A model generated the notes under the pieces. It was not told where the DNA came from, made no database searches, and saw nothing but the letters and a program-made list of their open reading frames with translations. Both the position numbers and the translations under genes were made by a program. This document shows, piece by piece, positions 8,985-20,200 of a stretch of DNA of 64,000 nt (its first letter is position 1; each line of letters opens with the position of its first letter). This DNA comes from Vibrio rhizosphaerae (lineage in GTDB: Bacteria; Pseudomonadota; Gammaproteobacteria; Enterobacterales; Vibrionaceae), in the NCBI RefSeq assembly GCF_024347095.1, contig NZ_AP024903.1, forward strand, positions 3,100,001-3,164,000, written 5' to 3'.

Positions 8985-11900
8985 TTAAATAGCAGTCTTA
9001 CCCTGTACCGCATCAGTCAATAACTGAACGTTGGGTTGCTTTAATAATGTCATATGGTTGCCTTGACTGTGTAATACGGTTGCTTCAGGCATCAGGGTTT
9101 GCCATCCCGTCAAACGTTCCGGTGATGAACCTTGCGCGATCACCAGCGTGGTCGGGGTTTGCGGTAAAATCTCCGGTGTAAACCAGATCCGAATCTGTGT
9201 CGCAAACGAGCGATAAATCGCGGCAAAATCACTGTTGCGGGTATTTTTCGGCAGTTGTCCGTTGTCAATCAAACGACTTAACGTCACCGTCAACCGTTCA
9301 TGATAAGACAGCGATGCCAGCGTCGCTTCATTCAGATCAAGTGAACAGCCTCGCATTTCAAATAACTCAATCAGTCGAATCAAGGCTTGCAGATCACTAT
9401 ATTCCTGATGATATGAACGCTGTGGTACCCGGGAATCAGCGATAGTCAATGAGCGTACAGCGATCCCCTGCGCTTCCATCTGAGTCACCAGCGCTAAAGC
9501 AACCCAGCCGCCAAATGAGTGTCCGACAATATGCAGTTCTTGCTCTCCCGACAGCTCCCGCAATGCATCAAGATAGAAAGATGCAGCCGCTTCAACACTG
9601 CTGTGCGGAATACCGCCCCCCCATAATCCCCGAGGTTGAATCGCCAGAACCGTCCAGTCAGATGGCATGGTCTGAACAAAATCAACAAAGGAGAACACAT
9701 TATCTCCGGCGCCGGGGATACACACGACCTGCGGTTTTCCCGGTTGGCCGTTTTGTAGTTTCATCACTGGCGATTCATCAGACAAAAGCTGTCTTGGGTT
9801 GTGCCGGTAAAACTCGGTACGACGGTGAATAGCCTGTGAAATCGCGCCACCGACATCTGCAATATAAGGGGCATTCATTAACTCATAATGGGTTCCGGGC
9901 ACAGTGACACAGTGGATATTCTCCGCGGGCAATACCTGCGACCATCCCAGTAATGGCTCGATGGCCCGTGACGGCTCTGTCGCGATTAGGTCGATATACA
10001 GCGGTAAAGGCAATGGCTGATATTCCGCCCGGAGGAAGTCTTTCTGGTGAATCAACATCTGATGAAAGTACGTTTCTGTCCACACTTGAGGGAGATATCC
10101 CTTGGCACATCCGATTTGATAATAGTCCCGCCAGTGATCTTGCTGCGGCAGTTCAACCGGTACACCGTGCATTTGGCCGGCAAGATACGCAACCATATTA
10201 TGACTCAGCGCGGCGATCATCTCATCATCGCTCTGTATCGGTTGTTCAATCATTCCCGGAACCCAACTATCTAACAGGCCTATAAATTCAACATGCTGAT
10301 CCTGTCCCAGTAATTGCGCGGCGATCTCATAAGCCAATACCCCGCCGGAAGACCAGCCGAACAGACGGTATGGCCCTTGGGGCTGCGTCCGGCGGATCAT
10401 GCGGACATAACGTTCTGCCATGCGCTGATAGGTTTTCAGTGATGGCTGCATCCGATCCGGAGCTGAGAGGCCATAGACGGGGACATCCGGATCGATATTC
10501 GCGGTCAATGCCGTTCCGTATAACAACTCTCCGCTGAATTCGGGCACGATAAACAGCGGCAACTGTTTCCCTGTCGTGCGGAATGGGATGACTTGATCGG
10601 GTAACGCCGGATTAGCCGCTGTTTGCACCGCCGAATCCTGAGACTCGCCCACGGTTGCTGCCAGTTGATGCAAAACAGGCATGGTCATCAAGGTTGCCAA
10701 ATCCAAAGCGATGCCCTGTCGTTGGGCTTCTCCGACCATCCGTACTGCCAGCAAAGAGTGACCGCCCAGCTCAAAGAAGTTATCGGCACGGCCCACTTGC
10801 TCGACGCCCAGTAACTCAGACCAAATCGCCGCCAGTTTTTCCTCGGCATCGCCCATCGGTGCCTGATATTCATGCCGCACCACCGAGTCGATATCCGGCG
10901 CAGGCAGCGCCTTACGGTTCACTTTGCCGTTCGGCGTCAATGGCATCGCATCAATCAAGACATACACGGCCGGTACCATATGTGCCGGTAAACGCTCAGA
11001 CAATTCAGCTTTCAACGCCGCCACATCCGGCACCGCGTCTTGATTCACCGCAGTGTAGTAACCGACAAGCTGTTTGTCGCCGCTCTCGCCAAAGGCTCGG
11101 GCAATCACCACCGCATCCTGTACACCCGTGCAGCTTTGTAATGCCGAGCTGATTTCACCCAGCTCAATCCGGAAACCGCGGATTTTCACCTGGTCATCAT
11201 TACGACCCCGATACTCAATCGTCCCGTCCGCTAACCAGCAACCGACATCACCGGTGCGGTACATCACCGGATAAGTGTTGTCGTACGGATTGGCAACAAA
11301 CCGCTCTGCGGTCAGCTCATCGCGGTTCAGATAGCCGCGGGCCACCTGCACCCCGCCAATGTACAACTCCCCTTCAACCCCGACCGGGACCGGATGACCG
11401 GCACTGTCGAGCACATACATCCGGGTATTCGCTACCGGATGACCGATTGACACCCGGTCACCTTCCAGTTGTCGCGGACAGTGCCATGCGGTGACATCCA
11501 CCGCCGCTTCCGTCGGACCATACAGGTTATGTAATTCAATCTGTGGCAGTCGCGCATAGCTCTTACGAATCGCTTCTGCCGGCAGCGCTTCACCACTACA
11601 GAACACCAGCCGCAGACTCGGACAATCACCCGGTGTCACCACCTCAAGGAAGCTCTGCAACATCGGTGGCACAAAGTGCAAGATGGTCACCCCTTGACGG
11701 GTGATTAGGGATTTCAGGTAATCCGGGTCTTTGTGTCCTTCCGGCTTGGCCATTAACAGCGTCGCTCCCGACCACAACGGACAGAAGAACTCCCACACCG
11801 ACACATCAAAACTGAACGGGGTTTTCTGCAACACCACATCATCACTGCCAAAGCCGTAGTCTTGTTGCATCCAGTCCAGACGGTTGACCACGCCACGGTG

Positions 11901-14900
11901 CTCGTTCATCACCCCTTTGGGTAAACCGGTGGAGCCGGAGGTGTAAATGATGTACGCCAGATGACGATTGGTCAGCTCCGCCACTTCCGGGTTGGTCTGC
12001 GGGCAGTCCTCCCACGGCTGCACCACTGAGGCTAAATCGACCAAACGCGTAGTCGTCGGGATTTCTCCCAACACGTCGCGCAATGCCCCCGTGGTCAGCA
12101 AAGCGACCGGCGCACTGTCGGATAACATATAGGTCAGCCGCTCAGTCGGATAACCCGGGTCAAGCGGCACATAGGCACCGCCCGCTTTAAGAATCGCCAG
12201 CAAGGACACCACCAGCTCACAGCTTCGTTCCAGACACACTGCCACCCGGCTGTCAGGACGCACGCCCTGCTCAATCAGCCAGTGGGCCAGTTGGTTGGCC
12301 CGGGCATTCAGCTCGGCGTAACTGAGAGTCTGGTCTTCGAAGATAACGGCGGTTGCATCCGGGCTGCGCGCCACCTGCGCTTCAATCAGGGTATGCAGGC
12401 AGGTATCGTCCGGGAATGTAGTCTCCGTTTGGTTGAACTGATTGAGCACCAAGTTTTGTTCAGCGTGAGGCAGAACCGCTAACTGGCTGACCGGACGTGC
12501 CGGGTCATCCGTTAACGCGGTCATCAATGCGGTCAGCGTTTGCTCAACCATCACCGCCAACCGCCCGGCACCGATACGCGCATCGACTTTGAAATCCAGA
12601 CTGAAGCCCTGCCCCGCCAGATCATCGACCGACAGGCCGACCGGGTAGTTGGTCCGCTCTTCATTGGCAACCATCTCAATTCCATGCCAGGCAGAGGCCG
12701 ACTGTACGCTATCGGTTCCGGTTTGCGCACTACCGCCCTGATAACGGTAATTTAATAATGACGTGAATAACGGCGCTGGCGCGCTGACCCCACTGCATTG
12801 CTGCACCTGAGATAACGGCGCATGTTCATAGTTAAGTAATTCAGCCAGTCGCTGATGAGTATTGACAACGGCGTCCTCAACCGCCATCTCGGCCAGAGAC
12901 AGGCGCAGCGGTAAGGTATTGAGAAACATCCCCAACGCACGATCTGCACCGTCACCACCGGCCATCCGACCGAACAAGACGGTGCCAAAGACCACCTCAT
13001 CCCGGCCAGTAGTTGCACGCACGACTAATCCCCAAGCCAGATGGAACAGGCTGGCTGCACTGACGCCATAGTGACGCGCCTGTACACGAATTTGCTGTGC
13101 CAGTTGGTCACTGACCGGATGCCGGAGCGATTCTATCTCACCACCGTGGCTCTGTGTCTCCAGCAAATCAAACGGCGCAGAGGGAACTTCGATATCGGCT
13201 AATTGCGCCCGGAAATAATCAACATATGTCTGCTGACTCAACTCACGGCGAGCCTGAGCAACAAAATTACGGAATGGGATTGGCCGGGGCAGCGCATGTT
13301 CCTGCCCGAGCAAATGCGCCTGAACTTCTTCAATCACCAGTTCCAGTGTGGTGTGATCCATACACAAATGGTGCTGAAGCAGACACATTACCCACCGTTC
13401 CTGAGCCGGGTCTGCAACATAATAGACAGCCAACATCGGGGCTTGAGAGACATCCATCTGTACACGGGACGGAGCAAAATGAGTCTGTAATTGCCGGACG
13501 ATATCGTGCGATATTTCTGCGCCGCAGTCGGTTATATTTTCTTCAGCAGCCAGAGGCAGCAATTGCTCAGCCTGAAGTTCATGCATCGCAAGCGGCGCTT
13601 TGCGCCAAACCACCTGCTGAGCTTCACGCAGTCCGTCCCAGACGATGCCGGTCCGTAAAATATCGTGGCGCTGAATCACAGCCTGTAACGCATTGAGAAA
13701 ATCCGTCATCCGCGATTGCTGATCAAACGTGAGAATCACCGGCGTAATATAAGGATCACGATCTTTTTGCAGGATATGGTGATACAGAATGCCTTCCTGC
13801 AACGGGGCGAGTGGGTAAATATCCTGAATATTCGCTGCTCCGCCGGCAACGCTCGCGGTAATCACCTCGATTTCTGCGACTGTTAATTCCGTCAGCGGCA
13901 ACATTTCCGGCAAAATTTGTGTGCATCCCTCAGGAATTAAATTCTCTGTGATGCGCGCCGTCGGTGGTGTCATATCCTCGCTCAGTACAGTGGCGAGTTC
14001 GGCCAGTGTCGGATGATTAAACAAGGCTTTGACACTCAGGTGATACCCACGCTGACGTAACTGCTCAATCAGTTGAACCGACAACAGGGAATGACCACCC
14101 AGTTCAAAGAAATGATCCTGACGACCGATTTTCTCAATCCCTAATAAATCCCCCCAAATGGCGGCAAGTAACTGCTCCACGGCCGTTTGTGGTGCTTCAT
14201 AGGTCCGGTGAGCAAAGGCACTTTCATCGGCTGCGGGCAAGGCTTTATGATCCACTTTACCATTCGGTGTCAGGGGTAACTGAGCCAGACACATATAAGC
14301 AGACGGAATCATGTAATCCGGCAATGTCTCATGCAGTCGGGATTTCAGCGCAACCAAGTCAACCTTTTCTCCGGTAGCTTGTGTGTAATAGCCGACCAAA
14401 CGTTGATTACCCCGCTGATCTTTTTGCGCGATAACAACAGCATCCTGAATACCGCGACAGCGGTGTAATGCGGTTTCAATTTCGCCCAGTTCAATCCGAT
14501 AGCCCCGGATCTTGACCTGATTATCACAGCGTCCCTGATAGTGAATCAGTCCGTCTTGCTTCCAGCAGCCTAAGTCACCGGTACGATACATCCGCGCACC
14601 GGGTTGGCTCGAAAATGGATCAGGCAAGAAACGTTCTTCGGTCAGTTCAGGGCGATTGAGATAACCGCGGGCAATCCCGGTTCCGCCAATATAAATTTCA
14701 CCGGTGACCCCAAGCGGCACCGGTTCACCCCGGGCATCAAGGATATAAATCGTACCGTTGGGTCGCGGTAATCCAATCGGTGGCTGACCGTCAAATCCCT
14801 GATGTAAGGCACACGTCGTCCCCCAAATAGTGGTTTCAGTCGGGCCATACCCGTTATAGACTAAACGTCCTTCCGTCAGCCAAGGTTCAATCACGCTGCG

Positions 14901-17213
14901 GGTAACCGCTTCACCGGCGGTCAGCAGCATTTTTAAATCCGGTAACGGAACATCGGTACGCAAACTCGCCAATGCCGCCGGCGGGAGTGGCGCATGAGTA
15001 ATCCGACGAGATTTGAGAATTGTCAGTAATGCTTCGCCGAGTGGCTGATCGGGGCCGGCAAAATGTAACGCCGCGCCCGAGCAGATCCCCAATACCATTT
15101 CAAACAAGCTGGCATCAAAACTGATTGATCCAAACTGGAGTACCCGGCTCTCTTGGCCGACTTCAAGCATCTTTCGTTGCGCGTATGACACATTGCATAG
15201 CCCTTGATGGGCAATCATCACTCCTTTCGGTTTACCGGTCGAACCCGAGGTATAAATGATATAAGCCAGATGTTGTGCTGTCAGACCCAGCGCGGCAGCA
15301 TCGATATTGGTTGTCGCATAATCAGCCCAGAGATGACGGTGTGCCTCTAGATCAACCACCGTGCAGTCCGACGCAATCTCTCCGAGACGCGGCCGCACAT
15401 CGTCATTCGTGATTAATACCTGCGGTGCACTGTCGGTCAGCATATGGGTCAGACGCCCGTCAGGATAATTGGGATCCATCGGCACATAGACCCCGCCGGC
15501 TTTCATGGTGGCTAACATCGCCATCAACAGATCAGCACTCCGGGGTAAGGAAATCGCGACCCGGCTATCGGGACGAACACCTTGTTCAATCAACCAGTGC
15601 GCCAGTTGGTTAGCCTGAGCATTGAGCTGACCATAGGTCAGCGATTCACATTCTGTGACCAAGGCGGTGGCATCCGGCGTTTCATCAGCAAACGATTCAA
15701 ACAGCTGATGAATACAAGCATCGCCGGGAAAATCCATCGCCGTCTGATTTAACGTTTTGAGCAGGTATTCCCGCTCGGATTGCGGCAAAATCGGTAACGT
15801 TCGGACATCGGCATCACGCTCTGCGAGCATGCCGTGTAACAGGCATTTCCAGTAACTGAAATAGCGTTCGATGGTCGCGGAATCAAACAGCGCAGTCGCA
15901 TAGTTGAGTGTACCGGACAGATGGTCATCACATTCGGTCATAATCAACGCTAAATCGACTTTCGCCGAGTTATCTGGCACATCAATATGCGACAGGCGCA
16001 TTTCGTCCATTTCAACTTCTGTATGTGGCTGATTCTGCAGGGTAAACAGCACCTGAAATACTGGTGAATAAGACAGACTGCGCTGCGGTGCAACAGCCTC
16101 AACCACTTGCTCAAACGGAATATCCTGATTGGACTGGGCTGCCAGTGACGTAGCTTTCACCTGAGCCAGTAATGCTTCGGTACTTAACGGTTGTGATAAA
16201 TCAACCCGCAGCGCCTGAGTATTCACGAACATCCCAACCAGATGGCTGACTTCTTTACGAGTCCGGCCGGCAACCGGCGTGCCGATCACCACATCATCTT
16301 GTCCGGCTAAACGTCCCATCAGCACCGACCAACTGGCAAACAACGTCATATATAACGTACAGCCATAACGCTGACTGAGAGCCCTCAGGCCTGCGGTCAG
16401 CTCGGCATCCAAAGTGATAGGCACATTGTCACCGAGATAGTCCCGCTGTTCTGGCCGGGGACGATCGGTTGGCAGTGCCAGTAGTTCAGGTGCGCCTTGC
16501 AAGTGAGACATCCAATATTGCTGTTGTTGCTCAAGCACCTCACCCTGAATATGGTCCTGCTGCCACTGGGCATAATCACCGAACTGAATCATCGGATGCG
16601 GCAGCGGATCCGCCCCATCTTCTCGATAGGCACGGTATAGCACACTTAACTCTTCGGTCAGGATTCCCATCGACCAGCCATCAGCAACAATATGATGCAT
16701 CATGATATACAGCGTATGATCATTCTCTTGCTGACGAATTAACCGTCCTTGTACCAATGGTCCGCGAGTCAAATCAAACTCGGGCGCGGCATAAGCCAGT
16801 TCAGGCTCACCCGTCCGGTGATGGCAGATCTCTAACGGAAAACCACACTCTGGTGGCGCAATCATTTGCATCGGCTGACCGTCACGCACCTCAATATGGG
16901 TGCGTAAAGCCGCATGGCGAACGACCAGTTGATCCAAGGCCTGAGTTAAGGCCGTCATGTCCAGCGGCCCTTCAATACGTAATCCGGCGGCAATTACATA
17001 AGCAGCCGTCGTCGCTGAATCCATCTGAGACATGACCCATAACCGCTGCTGAGCCAGCGAAAGCGGAAATTCCCGTTGATTCTCATCGGCAGCCACGATC
17101 ATATCTTGCCCGGGAAGCGTCGTCTGTGATGAGCCGTCCTGTTCAAGTTGTTCCAGAATTGCCATCATTTCTTCCGGTGACAATTCATCGATAGAAAAAC
17201 GTGTATCTGTCAT
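8985..17213 (-). CDS. NRPS3: two-module terminating peptide synthetase, C-A-PCP-C(dual)-A-PCP-TE-TE
   Basis: Synthetase of 2,742 residues adding residues 9 and 10 and releasing the peptide. Order: acidic N-terminal helix (SIDELSPEEMMAILEQLEQD); C9 with HHIVADG at 173; A9; PCP Ser1042 (GGHS); C10 of dual E/C outline (HHILQKDRD at 1145, HHLCMDH at 1281); A10; PCP Ser2153; TE1 with GWSSG Ser2288; TE2 with GHSFG Ser2566. A10 reads DVWHFSLVDK, the serine code. A9 reads about DAFPLAGIWK, related to aromatic-type domains but without a match I know. The extended His motif in C10 lacks the GD seen in its two relatives, so epimerisation there is less certain. Tandem TEs are typical of cyclic lipopeptide systems. 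The start is 2 nt after the NRPS2 stop, with AGGGAAG upstream. Confidence 0.95.
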   Translation of the reverse strand: MTDTRFSIDELSPEEMMAILEQLEQDGSSQTTLPGQDMIVAADENQREFPLSLAQQRLWVMSQMDSATTAAYVIAAGLRIEGPLDMTALTQALDQLVVRHAALRTHIEVRDGQPMQMIAPPECGFPLEICHHRTGEPELAYAAPEFDLTRGPLVQGRLIRQQENDHTLYIMMHHIVADGWSMGILTEELSVLYRAYREDGADPLPHPMIQFGDYAQWQQDHIQGEVLEQQQQYWMSHLQGAPELLALPTDRPRPEQRDYLGDNVPITLDAELTAGLRALSQRYGCTLYMTLFASWSVLMGRLAGQDDVVIGTPVAGRTRKEVSHLVGMFVNTQALRVDLSQPLSTEALLAQVKATSLAAQSNQDIPFEQVVEAVAPQRSLSYSPVFQVLFTLQNQPHTEVEMDEMRLSHIDVPDNSAKVDLALIMTECDDHLSGTLNYATALFDSATIERYFSYWKCLLHGMLAERDADVRTLPILPQSEREYLLKTLNQTAMDFPGDACIHQLFESFADETPDATALVTECESLTYGQLNAQANQLAHWLIEQGVRPDSRVAISLPRSADLLMAMLATMKAGGVYVPMDPNYPDGRLTHMLTDSAPQVLITNDDVRPRLGEIASDCTVVDLEAHRHLWADYATTNIDAAALGLTAQHLAYIIYTSGSTGKPKGVMIAHQGLCNVSYAQRKMLEVGQESRVLQFGSISFDASLFEMVLGICSGAALHFAGPDQPLGEALLTILKSRRITHAPLPPAALASLRTDVPLPDLKMLLTAGEAVTRSVIEPWLTEGRLVYNGYGPTETTIWGTTCALHQGFDGQPPIGLPRPNGTIYILDARGEPVPLGVTGEIYIGGTGIARGYLNRPELTEERFLPDPFSSQPGARMYRTGDLGCWKQDGLIHYQGRCDNQVKIRGYRIELGEIETALHRCRGIQDAVVIAQKDQRGNQRLVGYYTQATGEKVDLVALKSRLHETLPDYMIPSAYMCLAQLPLTPNGKVDHKALPAADESAFAHRTYEAPQTAVEQLLAAIWGDLLGIEKIGRQDHFFELGGHSLLSVQLIEQLRQRGYHLSVKALFNHPTLAELATVLSEDMTPPTARITENLIPEGCTQILPEMLPLTELTVAEIEVITASVAGGAANIQDIYPLAPLQEGILYHHILQKDRDPYITPVILTFDQQSRMTDFLNALQAVIQRHDILRTGIVWDGLREAQQVVWRKAPLAMHELQAEQLLPLAAEENITDCGAEISHDIVRQLQTHFAPSRVQMDVSQAPMLAVYYVADPAQERWVMCLLQHHLCMDHTTLELVIEEVQAHLLGQEHALPRPIPFRNFVAQARRELSQQTYVDYFRAQLADIEVPSAPFDLLETQSHGGEIESLRHPVSDQLAQQIRVQARHYGVSAASLFHLAWGLVVRATTGRDEVVFGTVLFGRMAGGDGADRALGMFLNTLPLRLSLAEMAVEDAVVNTHQRLAELLNYEHAPLSQVQQCSGVSAPAPLFTSLLNYRYQGGSAQTGTDSVQSASAWHGIEMVANEERTNYPVGLSVDDLAGQGFSLDFKVDARIGAGRLAVMVEQTLTALMTALTDDPARPVSQLAVLPHAEQNLVLNQFNQTETTFPDDTCLHTLIEAQVARSPDATAVIFEDQTLSYAELNARANQLAHWLIEQGVRPDSRVAVCLERSCELVVSLLAILKAGGAYVPLDPGYPTERLTYMLSDSAPVALLTTGALRDVLGEIPTTTRLVDLASVVQPWEDCPQTNPEVAELTNRHLAYIIYTSGSTGLPKGVMNEHRGVVNRLDWMQQDYGFGSDDVVLQKTPFSFDVSVWEFFCPLWSGATLLMAKPEGHKDPDYLKSLITRQGVTILHFVPPMLQSFLEVVTPGDCPSLRLVFCSGEALPAEAIRKSYARLPQIELHNLYGPTEAAVDVTAWHCPRQLEGDRVSIGHPVANTRMYVLDSAGHPVPVGVEGELYIGGVQVARGYLNRDELTAERFVANPYDNTYPVMYRTGDVGCWLADGTIEYRGRNDDQVKIRGFRIELGEISSALQSCTGVQDAVVIARAFGESGDKQLVGYYTAVNQDAVPDVAALKAELSERLPAHMVPAVYVLIDAMPLTPNGKVNRKALPAPDIDSVVRHEYQAPMGDAEEKLAAIWSELLGVEQVGRADNFFELGGHSLLAVRMVGEAQRQGIALDLATLMTMPVLHQLAATVGESQDSAVQTAANPALPDQVIPFRTTGKQLPLFIVPEFSGELLYGTALTANIDPDVPVYGLSAPDRMQPSLKTYQRMAERYVRMIRRTQPQGPYRLFGWSSGGVLAYEIAAQLLGQDQHVEFIGLLDSWVPGMIEQPIQSDDEMIAALSHNMVAYLAGQMHGVPVELPQQDHWRDYYQIGCAKGYLPQVWTETYFHQMLIHQKDFLRAEYQPLPLPLYIDLIATEPSRAIEPLLGWSQVLPAENIHCVTVPGTHYELMNAPYIADVGGAISQAIHRRTEFYRHNPRQLLSDESPVMKLQNGQPGKPQVVCIPGAGDNVFSFVDFVQTMPSDWTVLAIQPRGLWGGGIPHSSVEAAASFYLDALRELSGEQELHIVGHSFGGWVALALVTQMEAQGIAVRSLTIADSRVPQRSYHQEYSDLQALIRLIELFEMRGCSLDLNEATLASLSYHERLTVTLSRLIDNGQLPKNTRNSDFAAIYRSFATQIRIWFTPEILPQTPTTLVIAQGSSPERLTGWQTLMPEATVLHSQGNHMTLLKQPNVQLLTDAVQGKTAI
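10735..12454 (-). repeat. Serine A-PCP block, copy 1 (module 10, NRPS3)
   Basis: One of four near-identical 1,720-base blocks coding the end of the C-A linker, the whole serine A domain and the PCP up to GGHSLLAVRM. Other copies are at 20523, 33408 and 36687. Differences are scattered single bases. Confidence 0.85.
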
Positions 17214-17215
17214 GA

Positions 17216-20200
17216 TTATTTCTTCCCTTTGGCTAAACGCTGCGCCACATTTTCGATGTCTTGTGATGCAAAAGCAGAAAGTTTGATATAAGCCAGCTTC
17301 ATCGCTAACGCAGAGAGCACCGAGTGCTCAAACAGTTCGGTAATCGTCACCTCAATCCGAAGACGATGTTGTATCTCTGAAATCAGCCGCACCGCTAACA
17401 ACGAGTGTCCCCCCAGTTCAAAGAAATCATCGTGGCGACCAACCCGTTCAACATTGAGTAACTGACTCCAGATCTCTGCCAGCGTCGTCTCCATAGCATT
17501 CTTCGGCGCTTCATATTGCTGTACGACAAAAGCCGTTTCATCCGGCTCAGGCAGGGCTTTACGGTCCACCTTACCGTTGGCCGTCAGCGGCATCTCTGCC
17601 AGCGCAACATAAGCCGCCGGGACCATGTAATCCGGTAAATGACTCGCCAAACGCGATTTCAGATCACTGGCCGTCAATGCTTCATCACCCGGGGTGAAAT
17701 AGGCCACCAGTCGTTTCGAAGCCGAATCACCCGTCGCAATCACCACCGCTGATGCCACACCACATGACACCAGCGCCGACTCAATCTCGCCCAGCTCAAT
17801 CCGGAAACCCCTCACCTTGACCTGAAAATCATTCCGGCCAACGAACTCAATGGTTCCGTCCGCTCGCAAATAACCTAAGTCTCCTGTCCGGTACATCCGC
17901 GCATTCGGGCCCGGGGCATACGGGTCCGGGATAAACCGCTCGGCCGTCAGCTCATCCTGATTGAGATACCCCAACGCAACCCCGTGACCACCGATATGCA
18001 GCTCACCGACCACCCCTTGTGGCACCGGCTGACCGTGCGCGTTAAGCAGATACACTTGGGTGTTACCTATCGGACGACCCAGCGGAATGCTCACCGCATC
18101 GGCATCGACAGCCGTGATTTCATGAGTTAAGGCAAAAGTCGTGGTTTCTGTCGGGCCATAACCGTTGAGCAGATGTTGTGGTGCACTTTCTGCCAGCACC
18201 CGACGAATCACTGCCGGGTCAAGGGCATCGCCGCCCACCAGCAGATAACGCAGGCTTGGTAACACGGCTTTTAAACCTTGCGCATACTGATTGAACAAGC
18301 CGACCGTCAGCCACAGAATACTGACCTGATGGGCACTCAACGCTTGGGCAAAGACTGCCACATCGAGTAACGTCTCCTGCTCAATCACCACCACCGCAGC
18401 GCCATTGAGCAGCGGTGCCCAGACTTCGAGCGTGGTCGCATCAAAGGCCGGGTTAGCCGCGAATGCCACCCGGTCTGACGGTTGCACCGCCATATAACCA
18501 TTGTTCAGCACCAGACGGGCAATCCCGCGATGAGGGACGACCACTCCTTTCGGCTGACCGGTTGAACCGGACGTGTACATCACATAGGCCGGAGAATCCC
18601 CGGCGACCACAGTGCTTACCGGCTCATCCTGAGACTCACTCAGCAGTTGCTCCAATCGTGATTCATTCAGCGCTAAGACGGTGAGTGGCAGGTTGGCCGC
18701 ACTGTTTTCTGATGCAGTAATCAGGACGCCGGCGCCACAATCATCCAGTACATAGCGCAGGCGTTCTGCCGGTGCATTCGGATCTAAAGGCACATACACA
18801 CCACCACATTTCAAAACCGCCAGTTCGGCGGCGATCAGGGTTGCAGAACGCGGCAGACAGATTGCCACGTGCTGACCGGCAGTCACCCCAAGGGTTCGCA
18901 ATTGATGCGCCAGTGCATTCGCACGCGCCTCTAACTCGGCATATCGCCATGAACCCGTCTGGGTGAGCACCGCAATCGCCTCTGGGGTTTCACTGGCCTG
19001 TTGGCTGAACAACGTATGAATACCACAATCGGACGGGTAATCATGGTGGGTCTGGTTCACATGTTGCAGCAGATGTAACTGTTCATGATGGGTCAGCATC
19101 GGCAGGGCGGTGACCGGCAACGTCGGCTGACGCACCATCCCTTCTAGCAGGGTGATCCAGTAGCTGAGGTAGCGCTGCACTGTTTCCGGCTCAAACAAGG
19201 CGGTTGCGTAGGTCAGATAGCCGCGCAGCCCACCGTCGTATTCATGAACTTCAAGGCTCAGATCAAACTGGGCGGTTGATATTTCACTTTCGAGAGCCGC
19301 CAGTGTCAGCGTTGGTAGTTGTATTTGACTTGCTGGTGTATTTTGCAAGGCAAACATCACTTGGAACACCGGCGCATGAGATAAACGTCGTGCCGGAGCA
19401 ACCGCCTCAACCACTTGTTCGAATGGCATATCCTGATTCGCTTGTGCGGCCAGTGCGGTCTCTTTGACTTGTGCCAGTAATGCTGGGGTATTAAGTTGTT
19501 CGGTCAGTTGAATCCGCATTGCCATACTGTTGACAAACATGCCGATCAAACTTTCCAGTTCGCTTTGCGTTCGTCCGGCGACGGGCGAACCAATCACGAC
19601 ATCCTCCTGACCGGCAAGACGGCTCATCGCAACGGACCATCCGGCCAGCAAAGTCATATAAAGTGTACAGCCATGCTGCTGACTCAATTGACGTAACTGT
19701 TCGGTCAGATCCTGACTGAGCGTTACCGGCACACTTGCCCCCCGGTAATCCTGATGCGCCGGGCGGGGATGATCAGTTGGCAATGTCAGACAATCCGGGA
19801 TATCACGGAGTTGTTCGGTCCAATACTGTTGCTGACGTTGCAATACCTCACCCTGTAAATGGGTCTGCTGCCATGCCGCATAGTCACCATACTGGATGGC
19901 CAAAGGAGCCAGAGAGGCCGACTGACCATGACAATTTGCGGTATACAGTGCTGCCAGTTCGGTATGAAAAATATCCATCGACCAGCCATCGGTAATCATG
20001 TGATGCATCACAATCCGTAACCAATGCTCCTGATCAGCAACACGAATCAGTTGCCCTTGAATCAAAGGCCCCTGAGTAAGATCGAATGTCGGTGAAAAAG
20101 GTGCCAGCTCATCCATCACGCCTTCCCCATCCAGATAAGTGAGCGTGAAACCAACCGTCGGTGCACTGACCACTTGCACGGGTTCACCATCCACTAAAAC

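Noticed and set aside
13154..13696. Long plus-strand open frames inside the NRPS genes (for example 13154-13696, 20404-20940, 33298-33825)
   Set aside because: They are antisense to conserved NRPS domains, recur at the same place in each repeated module, and have no ribosome sites or protein-like composition.
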